Assembly: GCA_963779055.1 (NCBI GenBank)
Contig: CAVZWN010000005.1
Coordinates: 124,001 to 188,000, forward strand
Direction: 5' to 3'
DNA length: 64,000 bases
Source of the DNA: Sulfurimicrobium sp963779055
GTDB taxonomy: Bacteria; Pseudomonadota; Gammaproteobacteria; Burkholderiales; Sulfuricellaceae
A model generated the notes under the pieces. The model was not told the DNA's origin, did not search any database, and saw only the letters and a list, made by a program, of their open reading frames with translations. Within the stretch, counting starts at the first letter, position 1. Every line of letters starts with the position of its first letter. The position numbers and the translations under genes are program-made. This document shows positions 16,434 through 25,758 of the stretch, in pieces.

Positions 16434-17257
16434 AGCAAACTACGCTTTCAAACATTGCAAAACTGCTTTCCATTTCTCTGTCCGGCTCTGCACTCATGCT
16501 GCAACCTGCCATGGCCAACATCCCGGATACGCATATTTTCAACCAGGCACCGGAGATCCCGGATGAAATGCTTGCGGACATGCGCGGCCGCTATGCCGGT
16601 CCTGGAGAATTCCTCTATTTTGGCGTCGACATGGTGACGCAGTGGCAGACAGCCGATGGAAGATTGCTGAATTCCGGCGTCAGTTTATCGGTGGACAGGC
16701 AATTCGTCCCGACCATCACCATCGTTACCGAAAGTACAGCTTCCGGCAGCGGGGGCGCGTCACAAGCCACAGCCGGAAACGGAAACGTCACGATCAGCGG
16801 GGGGCTCGGTAATGTTTCCGGTGTTGCGCAAAGCATCCAGATCGGCGGCGACGGCAACGCCATTCGCAATGACATCAACATGAACATCAAGCTTAATGCC
16901 AACGGCGAAATCGACCAGAGCGGCGCATCGAACGGGAATGGTATCGCGCTGAATGGCGCAGGCACGACAGCGGTTGAAGCAAACGGCAGCACAACCACCG
17001 TCACACTCAGTGGCAACAATCTGTCCATGGCCGTCGATGTAGCGGGCCAGGGCCAGGTCCTGCAACAGCTCCGTGGCGGCACGAACGGTAATGCCGGATT
17101 CCTGCAAAGCACCCGGATCGGCGGCGATCTGAACCAGATCCACAATGTCATCAACATCAACGCCAGCATGAGCGGCGCCAGTGGCACATCGTCGGCACCG
17201 GGTGTTCAGGCTGCGCTGGAAACATTGCGCGGTATCCGTTCTGCCGGTGCGTTCTAA
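16430..17257 (+). CDS. Secreted Asn/Gly-rich beta-repeat protein (fapE position)
   Basis: 275 residues from ATG 16430, overlapping the previous stop. Signal peptide ends near QPAMAN (residue 26). The N-terminal 70 residues include a short domain (YAGPGEFLYFGVDMVTQW). The remainder is low-complexity: SIQIGGDGNAIRNDINMNI (about 140-158) and STRIGGDLNQIHNVININA (about 229-247) are two copies of one unit, with LSGNNLSMAVDVAGQGQ between. Such units resemble fibre-forming beta-strand repeats. Placement corresponds to fapE, which is fibre-associated in Pseudomonas, but sequence similarity to FapE is not something I can confirm. Could be a minor fibre component or an adaptor for the pore. Confidence 0.65.
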   Translation: MKQTTLSNIAKLLSISLSGSALMLQPAMANIPDTHIFNQAPEIPDEMLADMRGRYAGPGEFLYFGVDMVTQWQTADGRLLNSGVSLSVDRQFVPTITIVTESTASGSGGASQATAGNGNVTISGGLGNVSGVAQSIQIGGDGNAIRNDINMNIKLNANGEIDQSGASNGNGIALNGAGTTAVEANGSTTTVTLSGNNLSMAVDVAGQGQVLQQLRGGTNGNAGFLQSTRIGGDLNQIHNVININASMSGASGTSSAPGVQAALETLRGIRSAGAF

Positions 17258-17358
17258 GTCTGGATCATATTCAGCGCAACAAAGCCTGCCGCGCCTTGCA
17301 TGGGTGCTGCGGGTGAATTTAACCCCTCTGGCGGCATACTCATGACGGGAGAAGAAAT

Positions 17359-18455
17359 ATGACGGATTTCGAAGCGGCCCATGCGAAGCAACACTGCTTC
17401 CTCCTGCGACCGGAACGGTGGCTGAGACCCCGCATGAAAAATGGCAAATCCACGGCAGAATCGAGCGATCCTGCGGTGGCGATGGCCGCGGCAAGACGAA
17501 GTTCAACACGCCAGAACAAGGTACGTTCAGCCCGCGCCAGGCAGCGGCAATTGAGCGGCAATCCCATCAGCAGAAGTCATGATCTTGCCCATAAAGTATT
17601 CGAATTCAGCCACGAAGGCATACTCATCACCGACGACCAGAATAATATTCTCAGCGTCAACCACGCCTTCACGGAAATTACCGGTTATTCCGCCGACGAG
17701 ATGGTTGGCCAAAAGCCCCACATCCTTTTCCACTGTGGCGAAGATGCCGCCGCATTCGCCAGTTTGCAGAAAACTATTATTACTGCTGGGTACTGGCAAG
17801 GTGAAATCTGGGGAAAGAGAAAAATGGAGAAATCATTCCAGAATGGCTGACGATCAGCACAGCAACCGATAAATCCGGAAAAATCACTCATTACATCATC
17901 CTGTTCAGCGACATTACCGAGCAGAAGCGAGAAGCGTCACGCATGGAATATCTCGCCCATCACGACGCGCTGACCGGCTTGCCCAATCGCGTGCTTTTCA
18001 ACGAGCGCCTTTCTGCTGCGATTGCCCTGGCGCATCGCCACGGCAATGCGCTCGGCATCCTGTATATCGACCTGGATGGATTCAAGCGAATCAACGATAC
18101 GCTGGGCCATAGAAATGGCGACCATTTATTGCAGCAGGTGTCCGGACGACTGACTCAGTGCATCAGGGAAAGCGACGCTGTCGCCCGGCTGGGAGGAGAC
18201 GAATTTGTTGTTCTGCTGAATGAACTGACCAGCCAGCGTAGCGCAGAAGAAGTAGCCGGAAAAATTCTCCGCCTGCTACGCGCCCCTTTCTACCTGTCGG
18301 CACATAAAGCCCTTATTTCAGCCAGCATCGGGATAGCCTTGTTTCCGGATCACGGCACCGACAACTCAGCCCTGCTGGAGAAAGCCGATGCAGCCATGTA
18401 CAAGGCAAAATTTACACGCCACCTCGACCCCAGAATTTCACTTCCGCCACCATGA
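17359..18455 (+). pseudogene. PAS-GGDEF diguanylate cyclase gene broken by a one-base deletion
   Basis: Ribosome site GGGAGAAG and ATG 17359. The first frame encodes a basic 70-residue head and a PAS domain (FEFSHEGILITDDQNNI, then GYWQGEIWGKRK) and stops at 17848. The PAS tail and GGDEF domain continue in another frame from about 17825: GEIIPEWLTIS, LAHHDALTGLPNR, RLGGDEFVVLL, with an inhibitory RESD I-site five residues before GGDEF. The break is in a run of five A residues at 17820-17824 where six would restore AGA AAA AAT GGA. If real, the cyclase is off; if a slippage site, it could be phase variable. It sits inside the amyloid locus, where c-di-GMP control would make sense. Confidence 0.8.
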
Positions 18456-18553
18456 AGGATGACAATGTTATTTATCTTTCAATAATTTGGCCTAAAAGCA
18501 TATTTCTACCCATTAGGCATAAATACCTATTCTTTGTAAATTATCACCATGTT

Positions 18554-18569
18554 AGGCTCAAAAGTTGCT
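18554..18569 (+). promoter_or_regulatory. Probable sigma54 promoter of the fapF-like gene
   Basis: AGGCTCAAAAGTTGCT has GG (18555-18556) and GC (18567-18568) exactly 10 bp apart and a perfect TTGC block, though the first base and part of the -24 box deviate. It is 72 bp before ATG 18641. With the stronger promoter at 12640 it suggests two transcription units under one activator. Confidence 0.65.
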
Positions 18570-18640
18570 AAAAGTATCAGCCCGATATTCAGATGCGCAG
18601 CCGGCACTCAGGAAAAACCAATCAAGTTCAGGGGAAAATC

Positions 18641-19918
18641 ATGAAAACCATCGCTCAATCACTGCTGGCCATCCCACTTTGCTCCCTTTCCCTTGCAACG
18701 CCAGCCGCCACAACCCCAAGTGTCGATCAGATGCGCAAACAACTTCATGAATTGCAGCAACGCTATGAAGAACAAGGCAACGCCATGCGCTCCATGGAAG
18801 AACGTCTGCAGCAGATGGAAAAAAACATGCAGGTCATGATCAACGGTGAAAAATCGCTTAAAACCGCGCAAAAAACCAAGCCCGCCTCCACCGAAGCATC
18901 GAGTTCCCCGCAGAATATCGCCGCAAACAGCGCGAAGGAAGAAGTTGTCCGCGAAGCACCGCCTTCGCGCAGCGCGGAAAGCGTTTACCAGGAACAGCAC
19001 GCCCTGTTCGATCGCCGCCTGACCTTCGAAGCCGGCCTGAGCTATTCGCGCTATGACAAGAAACAACTCGCCCTGAATGGTTTTCTTGCACTGGATGCCA
19101 TCTTTCTCGGCAACATCAACGTCGATACTGTCAAAGCCGATATCTGGACTCTCGATCTGACGGGCCGCTACACCCTTTCCGACCGCATGCAGGTCGATCT
19201 GAACGCACCCTTCCTCTATCGCAACACTTCTTACCTCTCAGCCGGTGCAGGCTACGCTTCTACCGATTACGCCGAAAAGAGCGTGGCCATGGGGCCGAAA
19301 CTCGGTGACATCAGCGCCGGCCTTTACTACCAGCTGTACAAGGAAACGCAGACCCGTCCAGACATCGTCTGGAACGTTCGGGTAAAGGCGCCGAGCGGCT
19401 CCAATCCTTACGGCACCAAGCTGGAGGAAGTACCGGGCTCCGGCGGCAATCTCAAAGTACCAACCGAGCTTTCCAGCGGCAATGGCGTCTGGGCAGCCTC
19501 CACCGGATTATCTTTCGTCAAGACAGTGGACCCGGCCATCGTATTTGCCAGCTTGAACTACTTCCACAACTTTCCCCGCCACTTCGACGACATCAGCTCA
19601 ACTTCGGGCACAAACACACCGGGTGACATCAAACTGGGTGACTCATTCCAGTACGGTCTCGGCACCGCCTTCGCCCTCAACGAACGCATGAGCCTCAGCA
19701 CCTCCTTCACCCAGCGCTTCACCGCCAAATCACGCTCGAAACAGGATGGATTTGGCTGGCAAAACATTCCCGGCAGCGATGCCAACTCGGCCATGCTGAA
19801 TTTCGGTGCAACCTACAGCCTGAACGACAAGGAATCCGTGGTAGTGAACGTGGGTGCCGGGCTCACGCCCGATGCGCCGAATGCAACCATAGGACTCAAA
19901 TACCTGAGCAGCTACTAG
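18641..19918 (+). CDS. FapF-like outer membrane amyloid secretion pore
   Basis: 425 residues from ATG 18641, preceded by CAGGGG. Signal peptide ends near TPAAT (about 22). Residues about 27-75 form a heptad-rich coiled coil (MRKQLHELQQRYEEQ, MRSMEERLQQMEKNM), then a flexible linker to about 130 and a C-terminal beta-barrel rich in alternating aromatic strands, ending in LKYLSSY with the final aromatic residue typical of outer membrane proteins. FapF in Pseudomonas is a trimeric barrel with an N-terminal coiled coil that exports FapC; both features are seen here. It has its own sigma54-like promoter. No terminator is obvious after the stop. Confidence 0.82.
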   Translation: MKTIAQSLLAIPLCSLSLATPAATTPSVDQMRKQLHELQQRYEEQGNAMRSMEERLQQMEKNMQVMINGEKSLKTAQKTKPASTEASSSPQNIAANSAKEEVVREAPPSRSAESVYQEQHALFDRRLTFEAGLSYSRYDKKQLALNGFLALDAIFLGNINVDTVKADIWTLDLTGRYTLSDRMQVDLNAPFLYRNTSYLSAGAGYASTDYAEKSVAMGPKLGDISAGLYYQLYKETQTRPDIVWNVRVKAPSGSNPYGTKLEEVPGSGGNLKVPTELSSGNGVWAASTGLSFVKTVDPAIVFASLNYFHNFPRHFDDISSTSGTNTPGDIKLGDSFQYGLGTAFALNERMSLSTSFTQRFTAKSRSKQDGFGWQNIPGSDANSAMLNFGATYSLNDKESVVVNVGAGLTPDAPNATIGLKYLSSY

Positions 19919-20074
19919 CCATCACCAAATCCGAAAGCAAACCCAAAGGGTTGGCAACAGAGACTTCTACTCTTAATCAACAGTAGTCATTTGCAATCTC
20001 GCTCTCTAATCCCCTGGTGCAAAATATCCTGCGGCCTGCAAGAGCAACTATGTATATTTGATTTTACAGGCCCG

Positions 20075-20924
20075 CTACAGATGAGTATTAGTTTGCAGCG
20101 GGCGGATCATAATCCCGGCGTCCATAGTTGACGTAGCCACTCCACGAAAACTTCCCAAAGTTGGCGCGGCATCTTGAGAGCGCTGGGCGGCGGCCACGGA
20201 TATGTATTCGTCTGAAGTCAGCGAGCCCCTGCTTGGGTCGAAACCACGCCAGCCTGCACCTGGCAGGTAAACCTCTGCCCAGGCGTGCATGTGACTGTCG
20301 GCGGCCACATCGCCAAAACAGTATCCACTGACAAAACGGGCGGCGATTCCGGCGCTGCGGCAAACGTCAATAAACAGCATGGCAAAATCGCGACAGGAAC
20401 CCTGCCTTTTTTCATGGTTTCGCCCGGCGTCCATGGGTCGCCATGCTCGCGCAGCATGTACTCAAAACGCACAGGGATTTCTGCCGCTAGCTGCGTCAGA
20501 AACGGTATGGTTCGTGCCTTCGGCCGCCTGCAATATTTCCTGTGAAAATGCCGCCACGGCAGGATCGTCTTCATCACGAAGCAGATAGGGGGAGAGTACG
20601 AGAGCCAGGTGCGGCTCATACTTGATGGGCAGACTCAAAGCCGCGTGATCGGTGACCAGAAGGTTGAACAGGGCGCGGTAGTGCGTTTCCACCACGGCAT
20701 GAACCTCAATCAGCAGCTCATCATGCAACCCGCTGAACCAGATGGTTTCGGTGTTATTGCCGTCCAGTTCAGTGCATTGGAAGTCACTGGGATTGGGCGT
20801 AACAGCGATGCTGTAGCTACGCACAGTTTGCCTGGCATCGCTGCGCGGCCTTAACCAATCGAGGGGCTCGAAGAAACTGGGCGCTGTAGTGATGGCGGGT
20901 GCGATGAGTTATTTTAAGCAACAT
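20075..20924 (-). pseudogene. Transglutaminase-like protein gene, frameshifted
   Basis: Reading leftwards from ATG 20924 (which overlaps the end of the Anbu gene), LLKITHRTRHHYSA begins a bacterial transglutaminase N-terminal domain. Frame changes follow near 20880-20850, giving RSYSIAVTPNPSDF, and again near 20440-20490, after which the catalytic domain appears: SCRDFAMLF, SGYCFGD, HAWAEVYLPG and GFDPSRG. The Cys of SCRDF, His of HAWAE and Asp of FDPSRG would form the triad. Length would be about 280 residues if repaired. As found, no single frame encodes the whole protein. Last gene of a four-gene decayed operon. Confidence 0.8.
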
Positions 20925-21661
20925 GGCTGTCTGGCCTGATTATTTTTAGGTGTAAGCTGGAAATCGCCTCGTTTACCCATCGACATTTCCTCCACCGCCA
21001 GGCGCAGTCTTCCTGCCACCATTCCGGCAAATGCTGCAGATCCACGCGCTCGAACGATGCTGAACAAGTCGTATGAATCGCGTTTGTAAAGAACAACATC
21101 AATAGGAAAATCGACATCAACCGCAGCTTTTGCGTGTCGAGTAAACGCCAGATAAGCCAGCTTGAGCGCCATTTCCATTGATGAATCATAGCGCAGCACC
21201 CGGTCGAGGATGGGCTTGCCATAACGATCCCCCAATCAGGAAATAAGGCGTTCCCGGCGGCACTTCCACCCAGTTTCCTTCCGGATAGAGCATATAAGGC
21301 TTGTGCTCCTTATCCTTTTCCAGTTGCCCGCCGATGATCGAAAACAGGTGAAAGGCAGCCCAGCGGCCTCGGCGACTCCCTGTCCTCTTCGGCTACGCGG
21401 CGCAGTTGTGCCGCGAAAGCGTTCACCGCCTTGTACAGCTTGTCGAATTTCGTATCTTCTTCCTCTATCAGTTCTTCGAAGTAAGTCGAGCGCCTTGTCG
21501 CGCACGGATGGCGAAACCGGAGGTCATGAGGAACAGGGAATGCCTCCATGCTGATGTATGGTCACCTTGCGAGCCGTGGTTCGCACCGAGCCAGAGGTGA
21601 TGCGTGTGTCGGAGACGCCAACGAGGCCGTCCTTGATCTTGATTGCGGCGCAGAATGCCAT
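20909..21661 (-). pseudogene. Anbu (ancestral beta subunit) proteasome-like peptidase gene, frameshifted
   Basis: From ATG 21661: AFCAAIKIKDGLVGVSDTR matches the N-terminus of proteasome-type Anbu peptidases, then SVRDKALDLL, DKLYKAVNAFAAQLRRVAEE and YGKPILDRVLRYDSS, AAVDVDFPIDVVLYKRDSY in changing frames. At least three frame changes lie between 21530 and 21060. Residue 2, normally the N-terminal Thr nucleophile after Met removal, is Ala here (codon GCA). It ends in TAA at 20909, overlapping the transglutaminase start by 16 bases. Anbu normally forms a ring-shaped self-compartment; its role is unsettled. The gene appears dead on two counts. Confidence 0.8.
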
Positions 21662-21667
21662 GGTTAT

Positions 21668-22636
21668 TTACTGTTCTTGAGTTAGATAAGTATTTTTGCC
21701 GGTCAGCGGACGCAGCGTGAAAGGTCTCAAACACAGCATCATCAATACGATTCAACCGGGTTTGCAGTTCATCAAGGAATTCATGCAGACCGCCCTGAAT
21801 TATCTCGTCGATTGGCGTGTAATTCAATTCTGAAAGCAACCTGCCCAGCTTCTGTTCGGCTTTGTTGCTGAAGCATCCGGCGGTGAACCGCTAATGGCAT
21901 GCAGCGAACTGGAAGCACGACTCAGGCAGGAGTGCACCGAACGGGGGAATCCCGGTTCAGAATCAGGAATCCGCCACTTTGGCCGGACTGATCTGCTTTG
22001 AGTGCTTGCGGTACATCTCAAGTGCGCTGGCCGACTTCAGAAGCGCAGCCCACTGGATGTTGTCTACGGTTGCGCCGACAGCCTGTTCTTCCGGCGACGG
22101 AATGAAGTACTTTACGTCCAGTATGCGTGAAGTTTTGTCGGCCCGCTCCAGCAATTCGACCCACCTGCGGAAGTGCCATGCCTCGCCATGCGACATGGTC
22201 GCCTCGGTGATGCCATCGAACAGATGGCTCTCCATTTGAGCCGCGTATAGAAGTCATGAGGTTGCGAACAGGGATTTGTTCGGCAGCATCCTTGACCATC
22301 AGGTAGAAATGGTTCGCCTGTTCCCACATTTCAGAAGAGATGATTCCCGCACCGAGCGGCACTTTCGGCGAGCATTGCGCACGCGAACTGGAATCGAATC
22401 GGGTTATCGCGATCAAGGTCAGAAGTGCATGACGTTCTTCGCGTGTTGGCTCGCCATAACATTTGTGAACCGTTCACGATCCCCGCTGATATTTACCAGA
22501 TGGCCCCATTTGCTCGCCGAATTCCGGGGCATATCCAGGTTCAGGTTGAGATTGACACGATAGAGCGTGCAACGTTTTCTGCACGCTCCAGATAACGGCT
22601 CATCCAGTCAGATCGAATTGGCACTCGACTTAACAT
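21668..22636 (-). pseudogene. Alpha-E domain protein gene, frameshifted
   Basis: ATG 22636 begins MLSRVPIRSDWMSRYLERAE, the start expected for alpha-E proteins. Further matching blocks occur in other frames: EMWEQANHFYLMVKDAAEQI (about 22350-22290), AWHFRRWVELLERADKTSRI (about 22195-22130) and LSELNYTPIDEIIQGGLHEF near the end (21836-21777), finishing LTQEQ before TAA at 21668. Alpha-E proteins are all-helical and always near ATP-grasp and transglutaminase genes; proposed to act in peptide synthesis or ligation. At least four frame changes rule out a full-length product. Confidence 0.75.
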
Positions 22637-22741
22637 GCGGGTCGGCTCCTTTTCATATCTGTTTATCTCCAGGTTCATTGGCTCAACACCCAGGTATCCT
22701 TGCTGCCCCGCCCTCGATGAATTAACGAGCGAGCAGCCTTT

Positions 22742-24062
22742 TCAGTGCAACCGATGAAACCCACCGGCATCACGTAAATGTCTTTGCCATGAGGATGTCG
22801 GGCGCAGGTCGATTACGCGCCCCTCGAAATGGTCATCCACCAGAATCGGCGCGCGCGACAGCGCGAGTGTCGGTTGCGCAATGTAGTTGCGCGGTTTGCA
22901 GAGATCGGCTTGGGCAATTCTGCCTGCTGTTCCTTGGTGGAATGCGGGCCTACCAGCATGCCGTCGCCGCCCGATTCGTTCGTAGCCTGACCACCAGCCT
23001 GTCCAGATTCGCCAGCACGTATTCATTCTTTCATCTGCGCGGATATCGGTGAGTACATTCGGAAGAATCATGTCTTCATCCAGATAATACTTTACGATCC
23101 GGCAGGTCGGCATATACGGCCTTGTCGTCCGCACAATGCCAGTCCCCAGTGCATTGGCCGGGCTACCCGGCCATTGCCGGTCAACCTCCGTCAAACCGGC
23201 ACCCCCAGCGCAGAGTCGGACCACAACGCTTTCGGGTCGATAAAGTCGTCATCAATCCTGCGGATAATCACATCCACGCGTTGAAAACCCCGCGTCGTGC
23301 GCATATGGACGGAACCGTCCATCACCACCCCAGATCGCTGCCTTCCACCAGTTCACACCCATTTGCTGCGCAGGAACAGTGCTCAAATGGCCGAGTTATA
23401 CATGCCCGGCGTCAGCACGACCACGGTGGGAGAGGAAACATTCTCTGGCGCAAGAAACTGGAGACGTTTCCAGCAAGCGCGCGGGGTAATCATCAACGGC
23501 GCGCACCTGCAAAGCCTGAATGCGACCGGCAATGTCCGCTGATATGTGCCGGTTCTCCAGCCACATACGAGACTACCGGACGGACAACGCAGTGTCTTCA
23601 GCACGTCATGCTGCCCGTCACTGTCACGTACCAGATCGGTGCCCAGTGATATGGCACCAGATACCACGGGGACATCAGCCCGACACGTCGGGCGGAATGA
23701 GTGGCGGAAAGTATGATTCTAGCGGGAATGGCCTTATCCCTGGGTCTTTTCTGCTCGTGATAAATGTCATCCAGAAAAGATTTAAGGCATCGATGCGCTT
23801 GCTTCAAACCTCGCTCGATATATTCCAATCTTGGCTTCCACGATGCGTGGAACGATATCAAAAGGGAAAATGTTTCGGTGCCTTCATCGCTCCGTCGACA
23901 GTGAACGTGATCCCCATGTTGTACATGGCAGCTTCAGCGGCTTTCTGACGGGCAAGTATCTCCCCATCGGGTCTCGTCTCGATACGATCGACCAGTATCT
24001 TCGCTCCGGGCCGAGGCACTCCCGGCGACTCAATCGATTCGTCGTAAAGTTTTCCGGATCAT
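22742..24062 (-). pseudogene. Circularly permuted type 2 ATP-grasp protein gene, frameshifted
   Basis: Matching blocks, in several frames reading leftwards: ESIESPGVPRPGAKILVDRI (about 24045), MYNMGITFTVDG (23926), ERGLKQAHRCLKSFLDDIYH (about 23810), SLGTDLVRDSDGQHDVLKTL (about 23640), TVVVLTPGMYNSA (23433), ANALGTGIVRTT (about 23145), DEDMILPNVLTDIRADER (23075) and PRNYIAQPTLALSRAP (about 22895). These follow the order of the type 2 ATP-grasp family, which would ligate a carboxylate to an amine using ATP. It heads the decayed operon. Many short frame changes and missing pieces make repair by one or two bases impossible. Confidence 0.78.
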
Positions 24063-24545
24063 ATGAATTAAAATTTAAGGGCATGAGAATCGTTTCCTGT
24101 GAGTTTAAGTTTCAGAGACAACGACAGAGCCAGTCCCGACAAATGGACAGTTTGAAAGGCTTAATGCCAAGCGATGATGAATGACGGAGAAAAAGATACT
24201 ATCTGTCAAAGTGACGATAGGCACAAAGCGATGTTGCTATATTGGTGTGTCACTCAAAGCCTGAACGGAAATTGATACATACTGGCTGAAGGCATTATAC
24301 ACCATCCATTTTGTCTAATTCAGCCCCCCCTTTTGGAACTGAATGCTGCTGCATAACCAGGCAGCATGACCTGCCGCTATCCGCATCAACGATCAGTGGC
24401 GCAGCTGTTTTATACTGGACAGAAGCTGGTGCGGAGGCAGTCGAATCGTGGCTATGCAGGAGGTGTCTACCAGAACCGGGGCGATTCACTGCATGGACAT
24501 GGGAAAAGCCCTGACCATTCAGTCACATGACCTGAAGTCTGAAAT
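24063..24545. other. Intergenic stretch with no recognised gene
   Basis: Lies between the ATP-grasp remnant and tRNA-Arg. Short open frames here show no protein-like composition and one overlaps the tRNA. A CCCCCCCTTTT tract near 24327 is the only compositional oddity. I see no promoter or hairpin I would defend. Confidence 0.5.
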
Positions 24546-24622
24546 TGGCGCGCCCGACAGGAGTCGAACCTGTGACCCTTGGCTTCGGAAACCAATACTC
24601 TATCCAACTGAGCTACGGGCGC
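24546..24622 (-). tRNA. tRNA-Arg (anticodon CCG)
   Basis: On the minus strand, acceptor halves GCGCCCG and CGGGCGC pair; the D-arm begins TAGCTCAGTTGGA; the anticodon loop is TTCCGAA, so the anticodon is CCG (reads CGG). The T-arm is GGTTCGACTCC and CCA is encoded at 24546-24548. All stems are intact. Confidence 0.93.
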
Positions 24623-24692
24623 GTGATTTGAAGCGCTGGATTATACCTGACTTGACAAATCCGGTGCAAAAAGTAAAATGCCGCTCTCTTTA

Positions 24693-24769
24693 GGTGATAT
24701 AGCTCAGTTGGTTAGAGCACAGCACTCATAATGCTGGGGTCGGTGGTTCAAGTCCACCTATCACCACCA
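24693..24769 (+). tRNA. tRNA-Met (anticodon CAT)
   Basis: Acceptor stem GGTGATA/TATCACC, D-arm TAGCTCAGTTGG, anticodon stem-loop CAGCA-CTCATAA-TGCTG with anticodon CAT, T-arm with GGTTCAAGTCC, and encoded CCA. The layout AGCACxxCACTCATAATGxxGGGGTC resembles elongator Met; a lysidine-modified Ile tRNA also has CAT and is not fully excluded. Its 3' end is where the 220-bp repeat bounding the defence island begins. Confidence 0.93.
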
Positions 24770-24991
24770 AAAATTCAAAAGCCCGACCCTTACCGGTTGG
24801 GCTTTTTTTCTGCCCGTCGCGCCAGCACTTGCGCGGTTTGGGGCAATGATGCCTTGTCGGCGAGTCCAGAAATTCCCCGTTTTTCTGCCCATCCGCCCCC
24901 GGAATCCTCTCTTTTCTCCATTTGACCTGTGGCTGGCCGACGCTCGACCCCTCGATTTCATGCGGGTTTCGGGCCGATGGTTGTGCGTCAA
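24770..24991. repeat. 220-bp direct repeat, copy 1 (left edge of defence island)
   Basis: From the tRNA-Met 3' end to GTGCGTCAA the sequence matches 36762-36979, with long identical blocks (for example the 35 bp ending in TGGCTG at about 24900-24934, and the last 35 bp). It includes the terminator hairpin. Position at a tRNA 3' end suggests an old attachment site. Confidence 0.8.
24779..24809 (+). terminator. Terminator after tRNA-Met
   Basis: AAGCCCGACC pairs with GGTTGGGCTT around the loop CTTACC, followed by seven T residues. Nearly the same hairpin occurs at 36769 and after the tmRNA at 56597. Confidence 0.9.
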
Positions 24992-25128
24992 CTGCACTGA
25001 CCAGAAACACCGCAAACCCGTTCTACGCATCGAATCCATCGAACAGCACGTATTGCGTGTCCCAATCGAGTGGCAGCAGATTTGATTACGGTGGTCTCGG
25101 TGGCGGTCAGTTTGATGGTCATGGTCAT
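24988..25128 (-). pseudogene. DUF3489-like gene start, truncated
   Basis: From ATG 25128, MTMTIKLTATETTVIKSAAT resembles the opening of DUF3489 proteins, small accessory-region proteins. After about 27 residues the similarity ends at the repeat boundary, and the frame closes at 24988. Low-confidence call, based on a short match. Confidence 0.35.
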
Positions 25129-25150
25129 CTCCGATGGTTGGTTGATGTCG

Positions 25151-25354
25151 TCACTCACCGTCGCCGCCGAAGATCGCCAGCAGTTCGTCCAGCCCCGCCT
25201 CCACCCGCCCGAGGTCGCCGACGTGGCCCCAATGGATGGCGTCGGGGTCATGGCCGAAGTGGTCGTCGGCGAGTTGCTGCAGCCGTTCCAGCTTGGCGTG
25301 GATGGCGGCAGTGCGGGCGAGGTAGGCGTCGAGGGCGGTTTGCTTGGCGTTCAT
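25151..25354 (-). CDS. Small hypothetical protein of the defence island
   Basis: 67 residues from ATG 25354 with GGAG 8 bases upstream. The sequence is predicted mostly helical (ALDAYLARTAAIHAKLERLQ), with HWGHVGDLGRVEAGLDELL at the end. Leucine spacing suggests a helical hairpin or coiled coil. I recognise no named family, but composition and ribosome site look like a real gene. It sits just before the DUF3489-like remnant on the same strand. Confidence 0.55.
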   Translation of the reverse strand: MNAKQTALDAYLARTAAIHAKLERLQQLADDHFGHDPDAIHWGHVGDLGRVEAGLDELLAIFGGDGE

Positions 25355-25536
25355 CGTGGGCTCCGTGATGTGATTGACGACACCACCATGAACGCGCTGT
25401 TCGATCAGGAAGCCAAGCGTTATGCGATGCGCTTCGCATCAAAATGTACCCCTCACTCGCCAGACCTGATAGATTGCTACCTTTGCCACTTAAACCGACT
25501 TTATGCGATTCGATCAAGCGAATTTCAGATTTCGCC

Positions 25537-25758
25537 ATGACTGAACCATGGGTATCGGTCGAGCAGCTCGTCGAGCATCTGGGTGTGACCCGCGATTCGA
25601 TATATCGATGGATTGACCGCAAGGGCCTGCCAGCGCATCGCGTTGAGCGCCTGTGGAAATTCAAGATTTCCGAGGTGGACGAGTGGGTGCGCGGCGGTGG
25701 CGCCGACGAGGATTCCGGGGCAAGAACGATGAGAAGAATTGGGGGAGGCTGCGTTTGA
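25537..25758 (+). CDS. Excisionase-like helix-turn-helix DNA-binding protein
   Basis: 73 residues from ATG 25537. A MerR/excisionase-type HTH spans about residues 6-50: VEQLVEHLGVTRDSIYRWI, then KGLPAHRV and LWKFKISEVDEWVR, the classic pattern of HTH_17 proteins. The stop TGA overlaps the TTG start of the ATPase-like gene (TTGA), so the two are translationally coupled. Family members are found upstream of restriction and AlbA-domain genes; here it may control the island. No integrase is present, so a role in excision is not supported. Confidence 0.8.
   Translation: MTEPWVSVEQLVEHLGVTRDSIYRWIDRKGLPAHRVERLWKFKISEVDEWVRGGGADEDSGARTMRRIGGGCV

Noticed and set aside
24448..24693. 81-codon open frame
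   Set aside because: Runs across the tRNA-Arg gene and ends at tRNA-Met; coincidental.
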